Notes under the pieces: model-generated
What the model saw: only the letters and a program-made list of their open reading frames with translations
The model's database searches: none
Told to the model about the DNA's origin: nothing
Source of the DNA: Phaeosaccion multiseriatum
Lineage: Eukaryota > Ochrophyta, other classes
Direction: 5' to 3'
NCBI GenBank assembly: GCA_965112735.1
Contig: OZ218950.1
Span: forward strand, 3,782,001-3,846,000
DNA: 64,000 bases
Part shown: positions 35,407 through 47,020 of the stretch, piece after piece
Layout of the letters: every line of letters begins with the position of its first letter
How positions within the stretch are numbered: position 1 is the first letter of the stretch
Position numbers and translations under genes: made by a program

Positions 35407-35699
35407 TACCCCCCTTAGTCTGGAGGTCCCTACCTCCTCCGCCGCTTGACCATCTGCGGTCGCGAGGACTTGTTGTTCACCTTTCGTGACGACGGGCCAA
35501 GGATATGGAGGGTTGGGCAGGAAAGGGCTGAGCGACGGGCTTTTTGATGGCGCCAGCAGGCATGGCGGGCGCAGACTGGGATAGGGCCAGGGAACGAGGG
35601 GCGGAGGGAAGGGAGAAAGGCACAGTGGGGTCCGCTTCGCCCCGTCGAATCACTTCTTACGCCCCATGCCTCTTGTCCCAAGCAATCCCTCCTTTTTTT

Positions 35700-36215
35700 T
35701 TGCCTCCCCCCCGCCCCAGCTTCTTGGACCCTGAGCCTCTGTGGCCTTCGCGTGGGTTATGGGTTTGAGTGCTCTCGCTCCCCAACCATTCCATACTTCA
35801 GCCTGCTCACCTCATGTTTTTCCTGCGGCCCGCCCGTCGGCCTTATTTAACCCTGCGTGGGGCAGCGGGATAGGAGGTCAGCTTAGCACTGGATAAACAT
35901 TACGCCAGGCAGGCACCCTGCTCGTGGTCGCCCTCTTCCCTCTTACCTCTTGCCCAGCCATGGCTGGCTGGACGGACGAGGTCCAGACACGTTCCCTCTC
36001 TCTGCTGTCGAGCTTCTCCGGTCCGCCCTCTCCGTCCTCTCCGCCGCCCCTGCCCTCCGCCCTGCCTCTTGCCTCTTTACTTTGCGGCAAAAAGAAAGAC
36101 GACAGAAAAAAGAGTAACGGCAAAAACCCCGTTAAGAGTAAAACCTCTCCCTACCATACCACATAAAGATGTCTATATACTGTCGCTTCCATGAACGCCA
36201 CCTAAAATCCCCGTC
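35700..36215 (+). repeat. Diverged direct duplicate of 22880-23460
   Basis: The partner of the block at 22880-23460, with the same order and strand (CAGCTTAGCACTGGATAAAC, TACGCCAGGCAGGCA, ACTGTCGCTTCCATGAACGC). No gene seen. Confidence 0.65.
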
Positions 36216-37544
36216 GCCGCTGTTTGCTGTCGCCAAAGTTGGCAACGGCAACGGAGTAGACGGTATCGTCCAAGCCCCTCCACAGAAAGGTGTCTAAGAG
36301 CGCCTCAAGCTCATCACCATCTTTCGGCCGGGACCGCAGGGCACAACCATGAGCGAAATCTCCAGGTCTGGCTCATTCTGAGCACAGGCACACCGCAGCA
36401 CTACGGCCTTTCGGCGGGCGGGGAGCGACATCATCCTGATAGATGTCACAGACTCTCTCTTTGGGAGCGGAAAGGGGCTGATGCTTCTCACGACCCAAAG
36501 TGGAACAGGGTGGTGAGTGAATGAATGAATGGCTGAGTGAGTCATTGATTGTGTGAGTGAGGAAGAGACGAGAGACTCATCATTCCTTGCTCCGCCCATC
36601 CTCTCCCTCCCTGTAGACAGCTCGGCGCAGACGGTTTCTACGTCTCCGCTAAGCCGGCAAGCGCGCGCGCTGGGCAAGGCGCTGTGTAACCTTGGGATGG
36701 GCTTACTCAAGTGTAATCTCGATGCACAGCGCTACTTGCAAGCCTCGGTTCACGGGGCAGCGGACTTCTTGTTCGTCTTCGCCTTCGTCTTCTCTGCCTT
36801 CTTCTCCCCTGCCTGCTGCTGCTTCTGCCACTGCGACTTTGGCGGCAGCGCTCAGACTGCAGGTTAGCGACCATCCTTTTTTACCTCTGCCTTTCGTTGC
36901 CATCCCATCCCTTCCTGCCCTGCCTTCCTCACCCAAGTCTCGGGGAGGACAGAGGGACGGTGGGGGACCCACGGAAGTTGGGAATGGACCTTGAGATATC
37001 AAGTCCCTTCTCTCGTATCTGTACTACAGTATCCGTCCTCTCATTGTCTCCTCCATCTCTAGGGCCTCCATGAGGCAGGGACATGAGCACTTCGAAGATT
37101 CAAGTGAGTGTTGTGTAGTGGGTGTGTCTCATAGACGCACACACAAGACATACGCATTGGGCAAAGAGCGAGAGGCGCTTCAAAGAGAGCTCGACAACAG
37201 CTGCGGATGTAGAGGGAGGAGGGAGGAAGGGCAATTTGCATGGGAGAGCTATCCAATTGCGGTGGGGTGACATAGTGAAGGGCCCTTACTACAGCACTCG
37301 TGGCCCTGAGTCACACTTCTCTCCCCTTCTCTCACAGAACATGAAGCCGCGGGCCTCCAGAGACGACGTGTGCGCACAATGAAGCAGGTAAGAGCCCATC
37401 TGGCGAGGGGGGGTGTAGGGAGCCTTTGCTCTTGCGTTGCCTGCTTGGCCTTGCATTCAAAGGCGTTAGTGGACGCCATCAATGTCCACCCCTGGGCACC
37501 AGGTCAGTCAGTCAGGGTCTCCCAACCAGGGAATGAGAATGAGT

Positions 37545-38645
37545 GAGAAGGTGGGCGACAAAGGGGACTACAAGACAAATGGTGAGCGAGGGAGGGAGTA
37601 GCGAAGTGATGGGTGGGTGAGAGAGTTGTATTTTGCGGCAGAGAGGAAGTGAGTGAATGAGTGGGCGATTCGTTTGGGGAGAGACGGCGTGCGTGCGCGC
37701 GCGATTGTGAAGGAGAGGTGAGAACGGGAGGGAGCTCCCGTTCTCAATCCCTCGCTTGCATACTCACTCACTCACGACCGTATTCACTCACTCGCTCCGT
37801 CACTCTCACCCACTCGCTACTTCACCCACACACACTCCCTCACTCCATCCCTCTCTCCCTATGCATCAATCTCCCTCGACCTGTCTCTCCCTCCCTCCCG
37901 CTCCCCCCCTTACCCCCTCGCTGTCATTCTCTGTCCCAAACAAGCGCTATGGCGGGAGCTTCGCTTCAAGAGGCTGTGGGGGGGCATATCCTGCGCGGCG
38001 TTGCGCCAGTGCGTTATCGTACGCCGAGGAGACCCAGATATTCCCCGCCCCTCAACGACAAGCGCGAGCTGCTGCACCCGCCCTTCGCTCAAGTTGTTCT
38101 TCTCACCAGCCATCGACAAGGTAAGAGGGTAAGAGGCACTAAGAGGCACCCGTGGTGTCTGGCTGGGTGTGACCGTCCACTCCGTGAATGAGCGAGGTGG
38201 CGTGGTGATTGATGGAGAGCGCGTGCGAGTCGGCACATTCTTGGGGGGGGGGGCTGGTATGTGTGGGTGTGGCGAAGGTGCATTGCAAGGCAGGAGGCAG
38301 AGACGAACGGTTGAGGCTGCTTTGCTCTCGTTGTGGTGGGGCTACGGCGGGCGCAGGGGGGGGGGGCTTAGAACACCGCAAGCGGCACCAGACAGGCCAC
38401 GCTTGTGGCGAAGCCATACGATACGGATGGTGACAGCAATATACGCCTAATACAAGCCTTATCCAAGCCGTCTTGTATAAGTGTTATCCCAGCCATCGTG
38501 TAGAAGGCCTAAAGGTCTTGGGATAAGTCCTTATATACAGGACTTCATTTTTCTGATGCCCGCGGTTTGATCAAATAGCATATCAATGGCCCGCCTTTGA
38601 CTCTGGCGGATTGGTAGGGAGACAATGTGTTACCAGTAGTGCCAT
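37545..38645 (+). repeat. Diverged inverted duplicate of 21110-22080 (copy B)
   Basis: The reverse complement follows copy A over about 1 kb. Copy B carries an extra ~20-bp stretch in the CTTATCCAAGCC...CTTATACAAG part, itself a short tandem duplication. Confidence 0.75.
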
Positions 38646-38849
38646 CTGCGGTTGTTAGGGGGAGGCCTTCGTCGTGCCCGACTAACAGTCTCATTGCCCT
38701 ATTTACTGACTACCTCACTGACTGACTTGCAGGTGATTGCGAGTTCACATACATGGACCTGGGCGGTCTTGGAGCGGGCCCCGGGCGGACACGGCCCATG
38801 ACCCCAAGCAATGTTCTCTCTGAGCTCGCAGCTGCTCAGCCTCTCTCAG

Positions 38850-38965
38850 GTCAGTCAGTCAGGTAGTCCGTCGGTCAGTCGGTCAGTGAGGCAGTGAGTA
38901 AGTGGCTCAGTCAGTCGGTCAGTCAGTCAGTCAGTCAGTCAGTCGGTCAGTGAGACAGTCAGGCA
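38850..38965. repeat. (CAGT)n array
   Basis: CAGTCAGT/CGGTCAGT tetranucleotide array starting exactly at the GTCAGTC donor of the exon-like piece at 38734-38848. Confidence 0.85.
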
Positions 38966-39479
38966 GTCGGCCCGTGACTGAGTCAGACCCCCAATCTATG
39001 AGTCTCTGTCTCCTCCGTCTGCTGCCATCCTCTCTATCGGAGTCGAAACCATGTGTTTCCAAATTTGCTCGCCATCGCCACTGCCTATCCTACGTACTTA
39101 CGTACTCAGCTTATTCTGCCGTTTTCGAGACTGAATGACTCATAATCTTCTGTCCTCCTCCTCCCTCACGCCCTCCCTCACACACACACACACACACACA
39201 CACTCCTTTCTCTCTCAGTGACCAATGGATGTATGAATGGGATGTATGCATCAGATCCACCTTCTAGACTTGAAGGGCATTGCCCGAGCGTGTGCGTTCG
39301 CCCCCAACGGTAGCCAGATAGCCGTGGGCATGGGCGGAAGGGTGGGGCAGAAGAAGGCCAAGTGCGATGGAGTGGTACGCGTGTAGGGATCGTACGCGAT
39401 CTTAACCAACTCTCCTTGATTTACCAACTGCGACTGATCATACACACAAAAGGAGCGTCCCCCAAATGTCGACGATAAT

Positions 39480-39682
39480 CCGGATTCCAACACGTGTACC
39501 ACCTTTGACACTCCACACACTGTGGAGAGCAGCACACGAGTCTGCCTCGTATCGCCGGGACGTATGGTCCAGCTATGGTGCTGCAAGAATGGACAACGCC
39601 GGGAGGTGTTGCGCCAAGTTCTTCGGCTCACTGCCCTCCTCGCTCTGTGGAGTCTCAAGGTGGTGCACATGTTGGAATCCGG
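39480..39682. repeat. 203-bp fold-back with ~36-bp imperfect inverted ends
   Basis: CCGGATTCCAACACGTGTAC (39480) recurs inverted as GTGCACATGTTGGAATCCGG (ending 39682), and pairing continues through CACCTT...CTCCAC on both sides. More copies of the inner part (ACCACCTTTGAGACTCCACA) occur at about 39820. Confidence 0.6.
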
Positions 39683-40278
39683 TATCCGGTCTGTAGTCGT
39701 CATCTACAGTTGGCCTCTCTTGTATGCACGATCAGTCGCAGGTGATGAGGGGAGTTTCTAGGGAGGGAGGGGGGGTGGTGAGCCACCTAAGATGTGGGAC
39801 CAGCCACACGACCACCTTTGAGACTCCACAACTTCTGAGCCACCCAATGTGTGGAGTCGCCAACACACATAGAGGATAACCAACAGATGGGGGGGTGATC
39901 GTCCTTCTTTGATATTTACTGGAATGTCTACTTTCTCCCGGCTCAAGTGTCACCACCACCTCCTCCTCCTGCAGCTCCTGAGAATTCCGCGCCTAGTATT
40001 GAACAGCGAAACAGCTGTTCGTGTAGTCCTCCTGTTGGGAATGACGCACAGCATTTAAAATATGGAGAGCGAAGAGAGATGGGCCATCGATACGTGAGAA
40101 ATGCCAGCAAGCAAGCAAGCAAGGCGTCCCCTCCAACAACAGTGCCCTGTCGAAACACGGCGAAAACCACTGGCAATGTGCCATTGATAGCAAAGCCTTG
40201 TCCGCAGAGCGGGCACCTTGACTCGCGAATCAAACCCAGCCCCCCCCGCCCTTGTCACTCACTTCTCCTCCCCTTCAC
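39683..40278. other. CDC73 3' flank
   Basis: No gene seen. Contains CAAG tetranucleotide repeats at 40108-40122 and should include the CDC73 3' UTR. Confidence 0.5.
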
Positions 40279-41784
40279 TCAGCAGAGGTAGCTCTTGTGC
40301 ACGAGCATGAACTCATCCAGCTGCCGCCAAAACTCGGTGGTGGCGCTGCGGTCCAGGTGCCTCCGCTCCTTACTAATCTCGAGTACGCGCACATTCCACT
40401 GCGCCACGCGGGGGTCCAGCCCCGCATCATCGTTCTTGACGTGCACCCCGAGCACGTGCTGGAACAGAGTCACCGGCTGGTCCCACTGCCACCCTTTGAA
40501 CTGCCACGGCGCGCCCAGGACCACCACGCACACGACGCGGTCCCAGTCGCTCCTACCGAGTAGGCGCGGGTTGTCAATGACGTGGAAGGTCATGTCTCGG
40601 CCGTTGCCCATGGTGCGCGAAATCTCGAGATTGGCGGGCTTGCGGTCGCCCTTTGCTTCCTTGGCTGCGCTCCCTGCCACGTACTGACAGTCTTGCAGAA
40701 ACTCCTTGGCGTTGAACATGTTGAGCATTGCCGTATGCATGTTGGGTACGATGATGATGGGCGGCCCTTTGGCGGCGGCCTTCTTGCTCTTCTTGGCGTC
40801 CTTGCTCATGGCCTCACCTCTGCTGCCGCCACCGCTGCTGGAGCGATGACCCCCATGGCCGCTTCGGTCCCCCCGGTCTCCTCCGCCACTCCTGCTTCTC
40901 TTCTTGCCACCGTAGCTACCGTCCTCCTGGGCCCTCTCCTTCTCCTTCTCCTTCCTCCGCATCTCATTGTACGTCTCCAACACGAACTTGAACTCCTTCC
41001 CTTGTCTCCGGAGCGTGCTGTTTCTATCGTACACTCGGTCCTCCTGTGCCAGAATTTGTTGCACCAGCGCCTGATCCGCCCTCACAAAGGCAGGGTCCAT
41101 CACTCCGGTGCCGCCCGCTCCGGACCCCGTCCCCTCCACCCCTTCCACGGCCGCCTCGGCAATGGTCTGTCTCTTGTGCGACAAGCGCTTGGCTCGCAGC
41201 TCTAGCAGCTTGTCGCTGGACATGCCCTCCATCAACTCTCCCATGCCCTTGGCCTCTGTGGGAAGCTCCGCAGACAGACCTGCTCGCGCTCTACTGCCCG
41301 AGGCGGATTCCAGACGCTCCGCGTGGCGTTGCTTGGCCTCACGCAGCTGCTCCTCCGACATGCCTGTGGCGGCGCTTCCCCCCACGGATGCCCTCTCCTT
41401 GGCTGCCCCACGGTCATCGTACCGAGCGCTACTGCTCCCAGCTGCAGTGTCTAGGGTCGGTGGCAAGGCCCCCAGCTGGATTTGGTCGGAGCTATCCGAC
41501 TCTCCCTTGAGGTAGGCAATGAGCTCACGCCGCTCCACCGCAGATACATTCTGAATACCCAGACCACTCGCGATACGAATGTACTGTCCCACAGACTGGT
41601 TCTGATGGCTTAAAAACACCACTAGGGCACGCAGCGTAAACAGGTCCTTGCCCGCCGTCTTGGCCTGCCAAGCTGTTGGCGTGTCTCTGTGCATCCGCTG
41701 CTTGCCAAACACATAGTACTCGCCCTCCTCCTCGGGCATCTTGCCCTTCATATTCCACTCCCGAAGCAGCTTGAGCGCCTCCAT
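40279..41784 (-). CDS. CDC73: CDC73/parafibromin, PAF1 complex subunit
   Basis: A single-exon frame of 501 aa. Cdc73 is a nuclear subunit of the PAF1 complex that travels with RNA polymerase II. N-terminal family features: LKLLREWNMKGKMPEEEGEY, YVFGKQRMHRDTPTAWQ and an LFTLRALVVFLSHQNQS stretch. The middle is charged and Ser/Gly-rich with a basic KKRSRSGGG tract resembling a nuclear localisation signal. The C-terminal Ras-like domain is clear: PIIIVPNMHTAMLNMFNAKEFL, DNPRLLGRSDWDRVVCVVVL, PWQFKGWQWDQPVTLFQHV and the ending EFWRQLDEFMLVHKSYLC. Length is close to human parafibromin (531 aa). It has no introns, unlike most neighbours. Confidence 0.96.
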   Translation of the reverse strand: MEALKLLREWNMKGKMPEEEGEYYVFGKQRMHRDTPTAWQAKTAGKDLFTLRALVVFLSHQNQSVGQYIRIASGLGIQNVSAVERRELIAYLKGESDSSDQIQLGALPPTLDTAAGSSSARYDDRGAAKERASVGGSAATGMSEEQLREAKQRHAERLESASGSRARAGLSAELPTEAKGMGELMEGMSSDKLLELRAKRLSHKRQTIAEAAVEGVEGTGSGAGGTGVMDPAFVRADQALVQQILAQEDRVYDRNSTLRRQGKEFKFVLETYNEMRRKEKEKERAQEDGSYGGKKRSRSGGGDRGDRSGHGGHRSSSGGGSRGEAMSKDAKKSKKAAAKGPPIIIVPNMHTAMLNMFNAKEFLQDCQYVAGSAAKEAKGDRKPANLEISRTMGNGRDMTFHVIDNPRLLGRSDWDRVVCVVVLGAPWQFKGWQWDQPVTLFQHVLGVHVKNDDAGLDPRVAQWNVRVLEISKERRHLDRSATTEFWRQLDEFMLVHKSYLC

Positions 41785-42732
41785 AGCTGCTGCGCCCTTC
41801 TGCCCCCAAGTGCAGCTTCTCCGAGGTGAAACAGATCAGTCAGCTGCGCAAACCAAAGGGAAAAGGGAAGCAGGCGGTGGCTTAGGGAATAATAGCGTTG
41901 CGGAGAGTTGCACGGGAGTGCGTACACCACGCACCAGCCACTTGCTCGACAAGCGCTCTGAACTCTGTATCTGCCAATGAGTTGCAGGGGCGGTGGCGTG
42001 TTGCTCTTTTACCTTCGCTTCCCTCCCTGCCCCGTCTCGCTGACTTACCGGTGTCCTTCGCTGTCACCCACTTACTGAAGGGCGTCGGCAGCTGAGGCTG
42101 CTGTACCCTTCACCTGCTGACTGGCTTGGTCTAAACGCTGCTGTTCTTTCAACTCTCTCGCTCTAGATCCTTTGTGCGATTGTTGGGCTTTTTGACACCC
42201 AACCAAGGTACTCTGTTCTTTTTTTTCCCATTTTCTAAATGCATGTAGATATGTAGATATATATAATATATATATAATCGCTGGGGAGGTTGTGCTTGCG
42301 GACTTGCGGCTTGCGGTTCGAGCCGCCCTGTCTGGGGAAAGAAAAAGCATCGAACGCGCCTTGTTGCCTCTCTCGCCCTCCCTCTCTCGTCCCGAGCCGC
42401 GTCCAATGGGTCCTGCTGCCCACCATCGACCGGGAGTCAAGGAGCCATGCAGCCCCGAGACGAAAGCGGCCAATTCCACACACACTACACTCTACACATA
42501 CGTACACACTTCGTTCTCTCTCTACGGTCCTACGGCAAGATGGGCTCCTCACCCCTCGGTCCCACGAGGGTCATAAAAGAAGATGCTACCCAGTGCAACG
42601 CCTCTGCTTCGCGCCCCTCCTCTATCTCCTCCTCTCTCCAGCTCCCCTCTATAATGAACAAGGAGCAACGCCAGCCCTCGCTCCTACCACCTCCTGCCCT
42701 CCCCTCTCGGCCTATATCTTCTCCCGTGTCAT
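41785..42732. other. Spacer between CDC73 and NDUFA12, with one exon-like stretch
   Basis: No complete gene recognised. On the minus strand 42075-42185 reads as a coiled-coil-like peptide (RARELKEQQRLDQASQQVKG...) ending at a GTAAGTGG donor, so an extra 5' exon or a small gene is possible. An AT-rich tract (TATATATAATATATATATAA) lies at about 42255-42277. Confidence 0.35.
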
Positions 42733-44026
42733 TTAGTTCTCCTCCAAGGGTCGAATTGGCTTGGCGGTTTCCTTCCCTGCGGGGTCCGCTGGCGACCACG
42801 ACCCCATGTGCTTCTGCTTGTCGAATCGGCCGTCCTTCGGTAGGCTGGGGTGTCCCGGCTGCTTGTAGTACGCCTCTGGCTCCCCTGGCTTTTGGTAGAG
42901 GTTGCCCTTGTCGGCATAGCCAGAGGCGGGCCCCCGGGGCCTCCAAGTGGACTTGTTCATGACCACATCGATGGACTTGAGACCCACGTGTGTGGTGAAG
43001 GGGTTGTCGTGCTGGAAGGTCGTGGGTTTCAGCCTCTTGGGCATGAGCTGTTCTCAACGGGCAGGGGAGAGTGTGGAGGGGCAGGTTGAACAGGGCACAG
43101 GCGAAGAAGACGAGCGGGAGAGCAGCAGAGCAGAGGCAGCAGAGTAGACATCAGCGTCACTCCAACGAATAGAGTAGCTGGACAACAGCCCACAACTCGA
43201 TGACACTAGCGTGTGTCCAGCGGAATGCATCCCTCCCCCACTACATTACCTGTGTAGGGGGGTCGTCGTGCGAATGGTGTATCCAGCCGTGCCATTCTGC
43301 CGTGATGCTGCTCGAGTCGAAGTTGTGGTGGTCCTTGTACTCCACCCAACGCGTTTGCCCTTGTGGTAGACGACACGCACATCACACGGATGGGAATTGG
43401 GTTAGCTTGCAGAAGGCAGCGCCTGCAGAAGAGGAGCCTTCCTTCTCGAGTATAAAAGTCAGCGGTGCGGTGTCCACTCTAGGGCAGGGGGTTGTAAAGA
43501 GAGCCTAACTGCCATCTCCCTGAGAGGTTCGGCGGCCCTTGTTAAGAACGGCACCGCATTCTCTGCATGCATGCGAGACGCAACCCGAACATACTTCCCT
43601 TCGTTGCAGGACGGAGCGGCGGGGGCAAGAGCTTGCCGAGAACTGACCCTTCCCGCTCATGGGTGTTCAGTAGACATCCTCTCCGGCCGTGGCTGTCCTT
43701 GCGCCCCTCCCCATCCCCAATTTCCCTCTCCCCCTCCCCTCTCTTGCATTCTCTCTAAACCCCTCTGTGGTCCCGGCTCTTCCTTACCATGCGGGTAGTT
43801 GGTGTTCTCATAGTACTTGTTGCCATTGCTATCCTCCCCTTGATACTCCCCAAACTTAATCTCCCCCATCTGCGGAAAAGGCGAGGGAAAGGTCGAGACA
43901 GCTCTGTGAAGGAGCGAAAAAAGGAGAGCAGGCAGCTTTGGTAGGTCGACAGTCAGAGCACGGTCAGTAGCCACGGTAAAGCCATCCTAACTCTCATCAC
44001 TACCGAACGTTCAGCAGGCACACGTG

Positions 44027-44060
<34 letters not shown>

Positions 44061-44201
44061 CACAAAGCCTTCTCGCCTGGAAACAGACAAGGGCGGTGTG
44101 TTCGGGCTGCCGCGCCTTACCATGTACATCTTCCTGAGCGTCTCGCGTAATCCGAAGCGTTGCACGGCTTGCACATAGTGGCGCACTACCCCAACCACCA
44201 T
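42733..44201 (-). CDS. NDUFA12: NADH dehydrogenase (complex I) accessory subunit NDUFA12/B17.2
   Basis: Exons 44121-44201, 43788-43869, 43250-43359 and 42733-43047 keep frame and give 195 aa. This subunit sits on the matrix arm of mitochondrial complex I. Family hallmarks: GEYQGEDSNGNKYYENTNYP, TRWVEYKDHHNFDSSSITAE and WHGWIHHSHDDPPTQ. The family is about 145 aa in animals; the extra ~60 residues form a Pro/Gly/Lys-rich C-terminal extension (GYADKGNLYQKPGEPEAYYK). No long presequence is visible, as in other NDUFA12 proteins. The upstream intergenic space to the small gene at 44405 is only about 200 bp. Confidence 0.93.
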
Positions 44202-44306
44202 GCTTACTCCAAGGTTAAGTTATAGCACTGCGTACACTCTGCACGAGAGCGAGAGTGGGTTTCCAAGTTGGGACTTCTTTTCTCGTATGTCAGGGATCGG
44301 ATCGGG

Positions 44307-47020
44307 CCCTTGTATGTCAATTAACCGCCCTGGATGTCAGTAGGACCGAAATTTTCTTGTCATTTTTTTCGATCGGCTGGGGCGCGTGAGGGAGGAGATG
44401 AATACTAGATACAAGGACTATCCCAGACGAAGCGCTTGCGTAAGCTTGAGGAAAACACAGTGAACTCGGGATTAGGCAGCTGAGAGCGTGCTCGCAGCAG
44501 CTTTGTGGCAAGAATTAGCGGGTGAGCGGCAAAGGTGCGTTTTTCGCCAACCTTGGTTTCGAGAGAGAGAGAGGACGGAGGGGGGTATACCCATAGAGAT
44601 CAGCCGTGGGCAAGATAGTATATCTTCTCCAGGAGTATGCGAAACTTTTCATATGCGTCGCATGCTCTTCCGCCTCCAGCTCGTCGGCACTTTTGCCCCT
44701 GAAGTTAGGGTACTCCACCTTCACAGTTGGATGTCCCTGAGACGTGGACACTGCTCTATTCTACCGATTTTCAGGGCCCATCAGGGCGTCATCTCGTCCG
44801 CAGGACACGTCTGATGACCCCCGTACCGCTGCTGTCCATGGGCGGAGGGCAAGAGGTCTATGGCAGGTCGTCACCCGAGGTGGCCGAAAAGGTGAGGGCG
44901 CACGAGAGGGGGAGAGGGCGTGAAATGGAAGGCTTCGCCTGGCAGTTACGAGCGGGGCAAGAGGGATCAACATCACTCATATATAGCCTGGCTTGTGACC
45001 AAGTTTTAGCTTCAAAGGTCATAATCCCATGTGCACAATCGCATACGTGTACTCCCCTCTCTTTTGCCTTTGAAGGGTCCTTTTTGTGAGGTCATGAGCA
45101 GCCGATCCCACGCCCTGTCAGAGCATCGGTCTTGCTTAAGGGGCGTAATACTAACTCCCCTGCCCCCTGTTATTGCGGGACGTGGGTGGTGGGGCTATCG
45201 GGGGGACTTCGACATCTTCTCCCGAGGTCACTGCACAGGTGGCGAAGTATGAGGGTGGAGAGGAAAGGGAAGGAACCTTCCCGGCAGAGTCAAGGGCGAC
45301 ACAAGGTATGTCGTGGCATCTAGTGTGTGAGTTGTCAGATGTCCAACTTTCAGCTTCAGCGAGCTTAACCAGACATGGGAAATCACCTCGTGTCCACCTC
45401 CCTAGTTTTGGCCCCTTCGGTTAGGTCATCACGAGGGTCATTCCCGGGGCAGGAGAACGACTGCGGCGACCATCCTGCCTCTCTTCAGGGAGCGAGAAGG
45501 TAAGGAGCAAGGGGTTCACGAGCGGCAGTGGCCAGACGAGCGGGGGGAAGAGAAGCAGGCGTCCAGATAGAAGTCAAGCTTATCCGCCTCGTCGTCCACC
45601 CCGGGGGACGCCGTTGCTGCACGATCAGCTGCAGCTCCTCCTGGCTACTGCGGATGAGCGTGCTCGTATTGAAGCCTACCAGCCACGAGTGAGAGAAGCT
45701 CAATCAAGCAGCAGCTGGACGCGCCATCGGTTGCCGAGGCGGCCATGGGAGCTGAGCCGGAGAAAGGGGGGGGGGTAGCGTGCTGTTGCTGTGGATGGTG
45801 GTGTTCGTCGTGGCACATGGTCGAAAAGCGAGAATGACTCAGGGGCGACAGGACGAGGAGCCGCAAGGCCATACTCAAGTCGCTGACCGCCCTGTATGCA
45901 GAGAAAGTGGGGTGGAGGCCGTGGCAGGGGGGTTAGGAGCTGCCAGAGGAGGGCTTGGCGGGCTACCGAGACGGATTTCGCAGGTAAGACGGAGCCTCGT
46001 GCAGCATCTATAGTAGTAGTAGCCGTAGCAGCACCGATAAGGGGAGGAGGGGCAGTGTGTGTACAGTTGGAGCTGCCCATCCGTGAAATTGGGTTAAAAT
46101 GACGAATATACACATATATAGCGTTGTAAATCGCATCCTCGCCAAGGAGAGCATGTAAAGAGTACCAAATCGGCGCATGGTCATGAGGTATAGCCTCGCG
46201 TTGTATCTGGCCCATATCTATCGTCATACCCTCTCTTCCCCCTCGATCGAGGGTCAGGATGACGACGAAAAGGGGCCCTTCACACTTGTAAATTCTCTCC
46301 CTCACTCTGTAGCTCCTGAAAGGACACTTCGAGCTGCCCAGCACTCAGCAGACTATGTGTCCCTCAAGTCTTCTCAAGGGTTTCATATCTCGTGGTCTGC
46401 TGGTCGCACACGCTCCTCCCTCTCCTCACCATTTTTGAGGTGAAAACTGCTGCCATAAGTGTTTCCATCTCGCCTCACCCCTTCTGCTCCACAGCACCTG
46501 CAATCGCACTCTTAGCTGCTCAACGTCGACTTCCATATGTGGGTCGCAGTCTGCTCAAAGCCATTCCTCCCTCATGGGCTCTTGCTCGCACACGCTCTTC
46601 CCCCACTCCCCCCTTGTTTGAGGCCCAAATTCCCGCCAAAGCAACGGACATTTCAGCTTCACATGTTAGCCCACTATCTCCTAAGACCGCGCTCCCAGCT
46701 TCACATCGGCTATTTGACTACATAATCCGTATTCAGCCCGAAGATTATCACCTCTTGTGTGAGCTACGCCTCTCTCTTTCTCCCTTGTTCAGGGGCAAAG
46801 ATCTCGTCAACATAGCAGCACATTTCACCTCCTAAATCGCTCTATACATACGCAACAATCAGACTTTAAGCTGCTCAACATCTAGAATACTGTCTTTGCC
46901 TCAGATCTCCCGAAGCGCTTCGCCTGTGGTGCTCTGTAGCGTGCGTAATACCTCTTTTCCTGAGCCCACTCAAAATGTTGATTCTACTGACATCCAGGGC
47001 GGTTAATTGACATACAAGGG
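44307..47020. other. 2.7-kb segment flanked by a perfect 37-bp inverted repeat
   Basis: CCCTTGTATGTCAATTAACC and the next 17 bp (44307-44343) recur exactly inverted at 46984-47020. The segment contains the 66-aa gene at 44405-44751 and weak exon-like stretches. No transposase and no target duplication found, so a mobile origin is only an inference. Confidence 0.6.
44405..44751 (-). CDS. Small 66-aa protein, two exons, function unknown
   Basis: Exon 1 44591-44751 and exon 2 44405-44444 join in frame across a GTATAC-AAG intron with a pyrimidine-rich acceptor (TGTTTTCCTCAAG). The protein is MSTSQGHPTVKVEYPNFRGK..., continues with an acidic/His segment and a basic-aromatic segment (HMKSFAYSWRRYTILPT), and ends LRKRFVWDSPCI. 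Size and composition resemble small accessory subunits of mitochondrial respiratory complexes, and it lies head-to-tail behind NDUFA12, but I do not recognise a family. It lies inside the 37-bp inverted-repeat segment. Confidence 0.5.

Larger units (their letters stand above)
36560..39386 (+). pseudogene. Exon-like remnants of a WD40-type gene
   Basis: Exon-like pieces on the + strand: 36614-36860 (LSRQARALGKALCNLGMGLL), 37338-37388 (between AG and GTAAGAG), about 37940-38136 (ALWRELRFKRLWGGISCAAL... ending DK at a GTAAGAG donor) and 38734-38848 (DCEFTYMDLGGLGAGPGRTR, donor GTCAGT). The last, 39255-39386, reads IHLLDLKGIARACAFAPNGS...IAVGMGGRVGQ..CDGVVRV, a WD40 blade of the EML/HELP kind, and then ends in TAG. 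I cannot build one continuous frame, so I treat it as a broken gene. The third piece is duplicated in inverted copy A at 21.7 kb. Confidence 0.35.

Noticed and set aside
42296-42330. Possible second tRNA around GCGGTTCGAGCCGC
   Set aside because: T-arm-like hairpin only; no D-arm, anticodon arm or acceptor stem around it on either strand.
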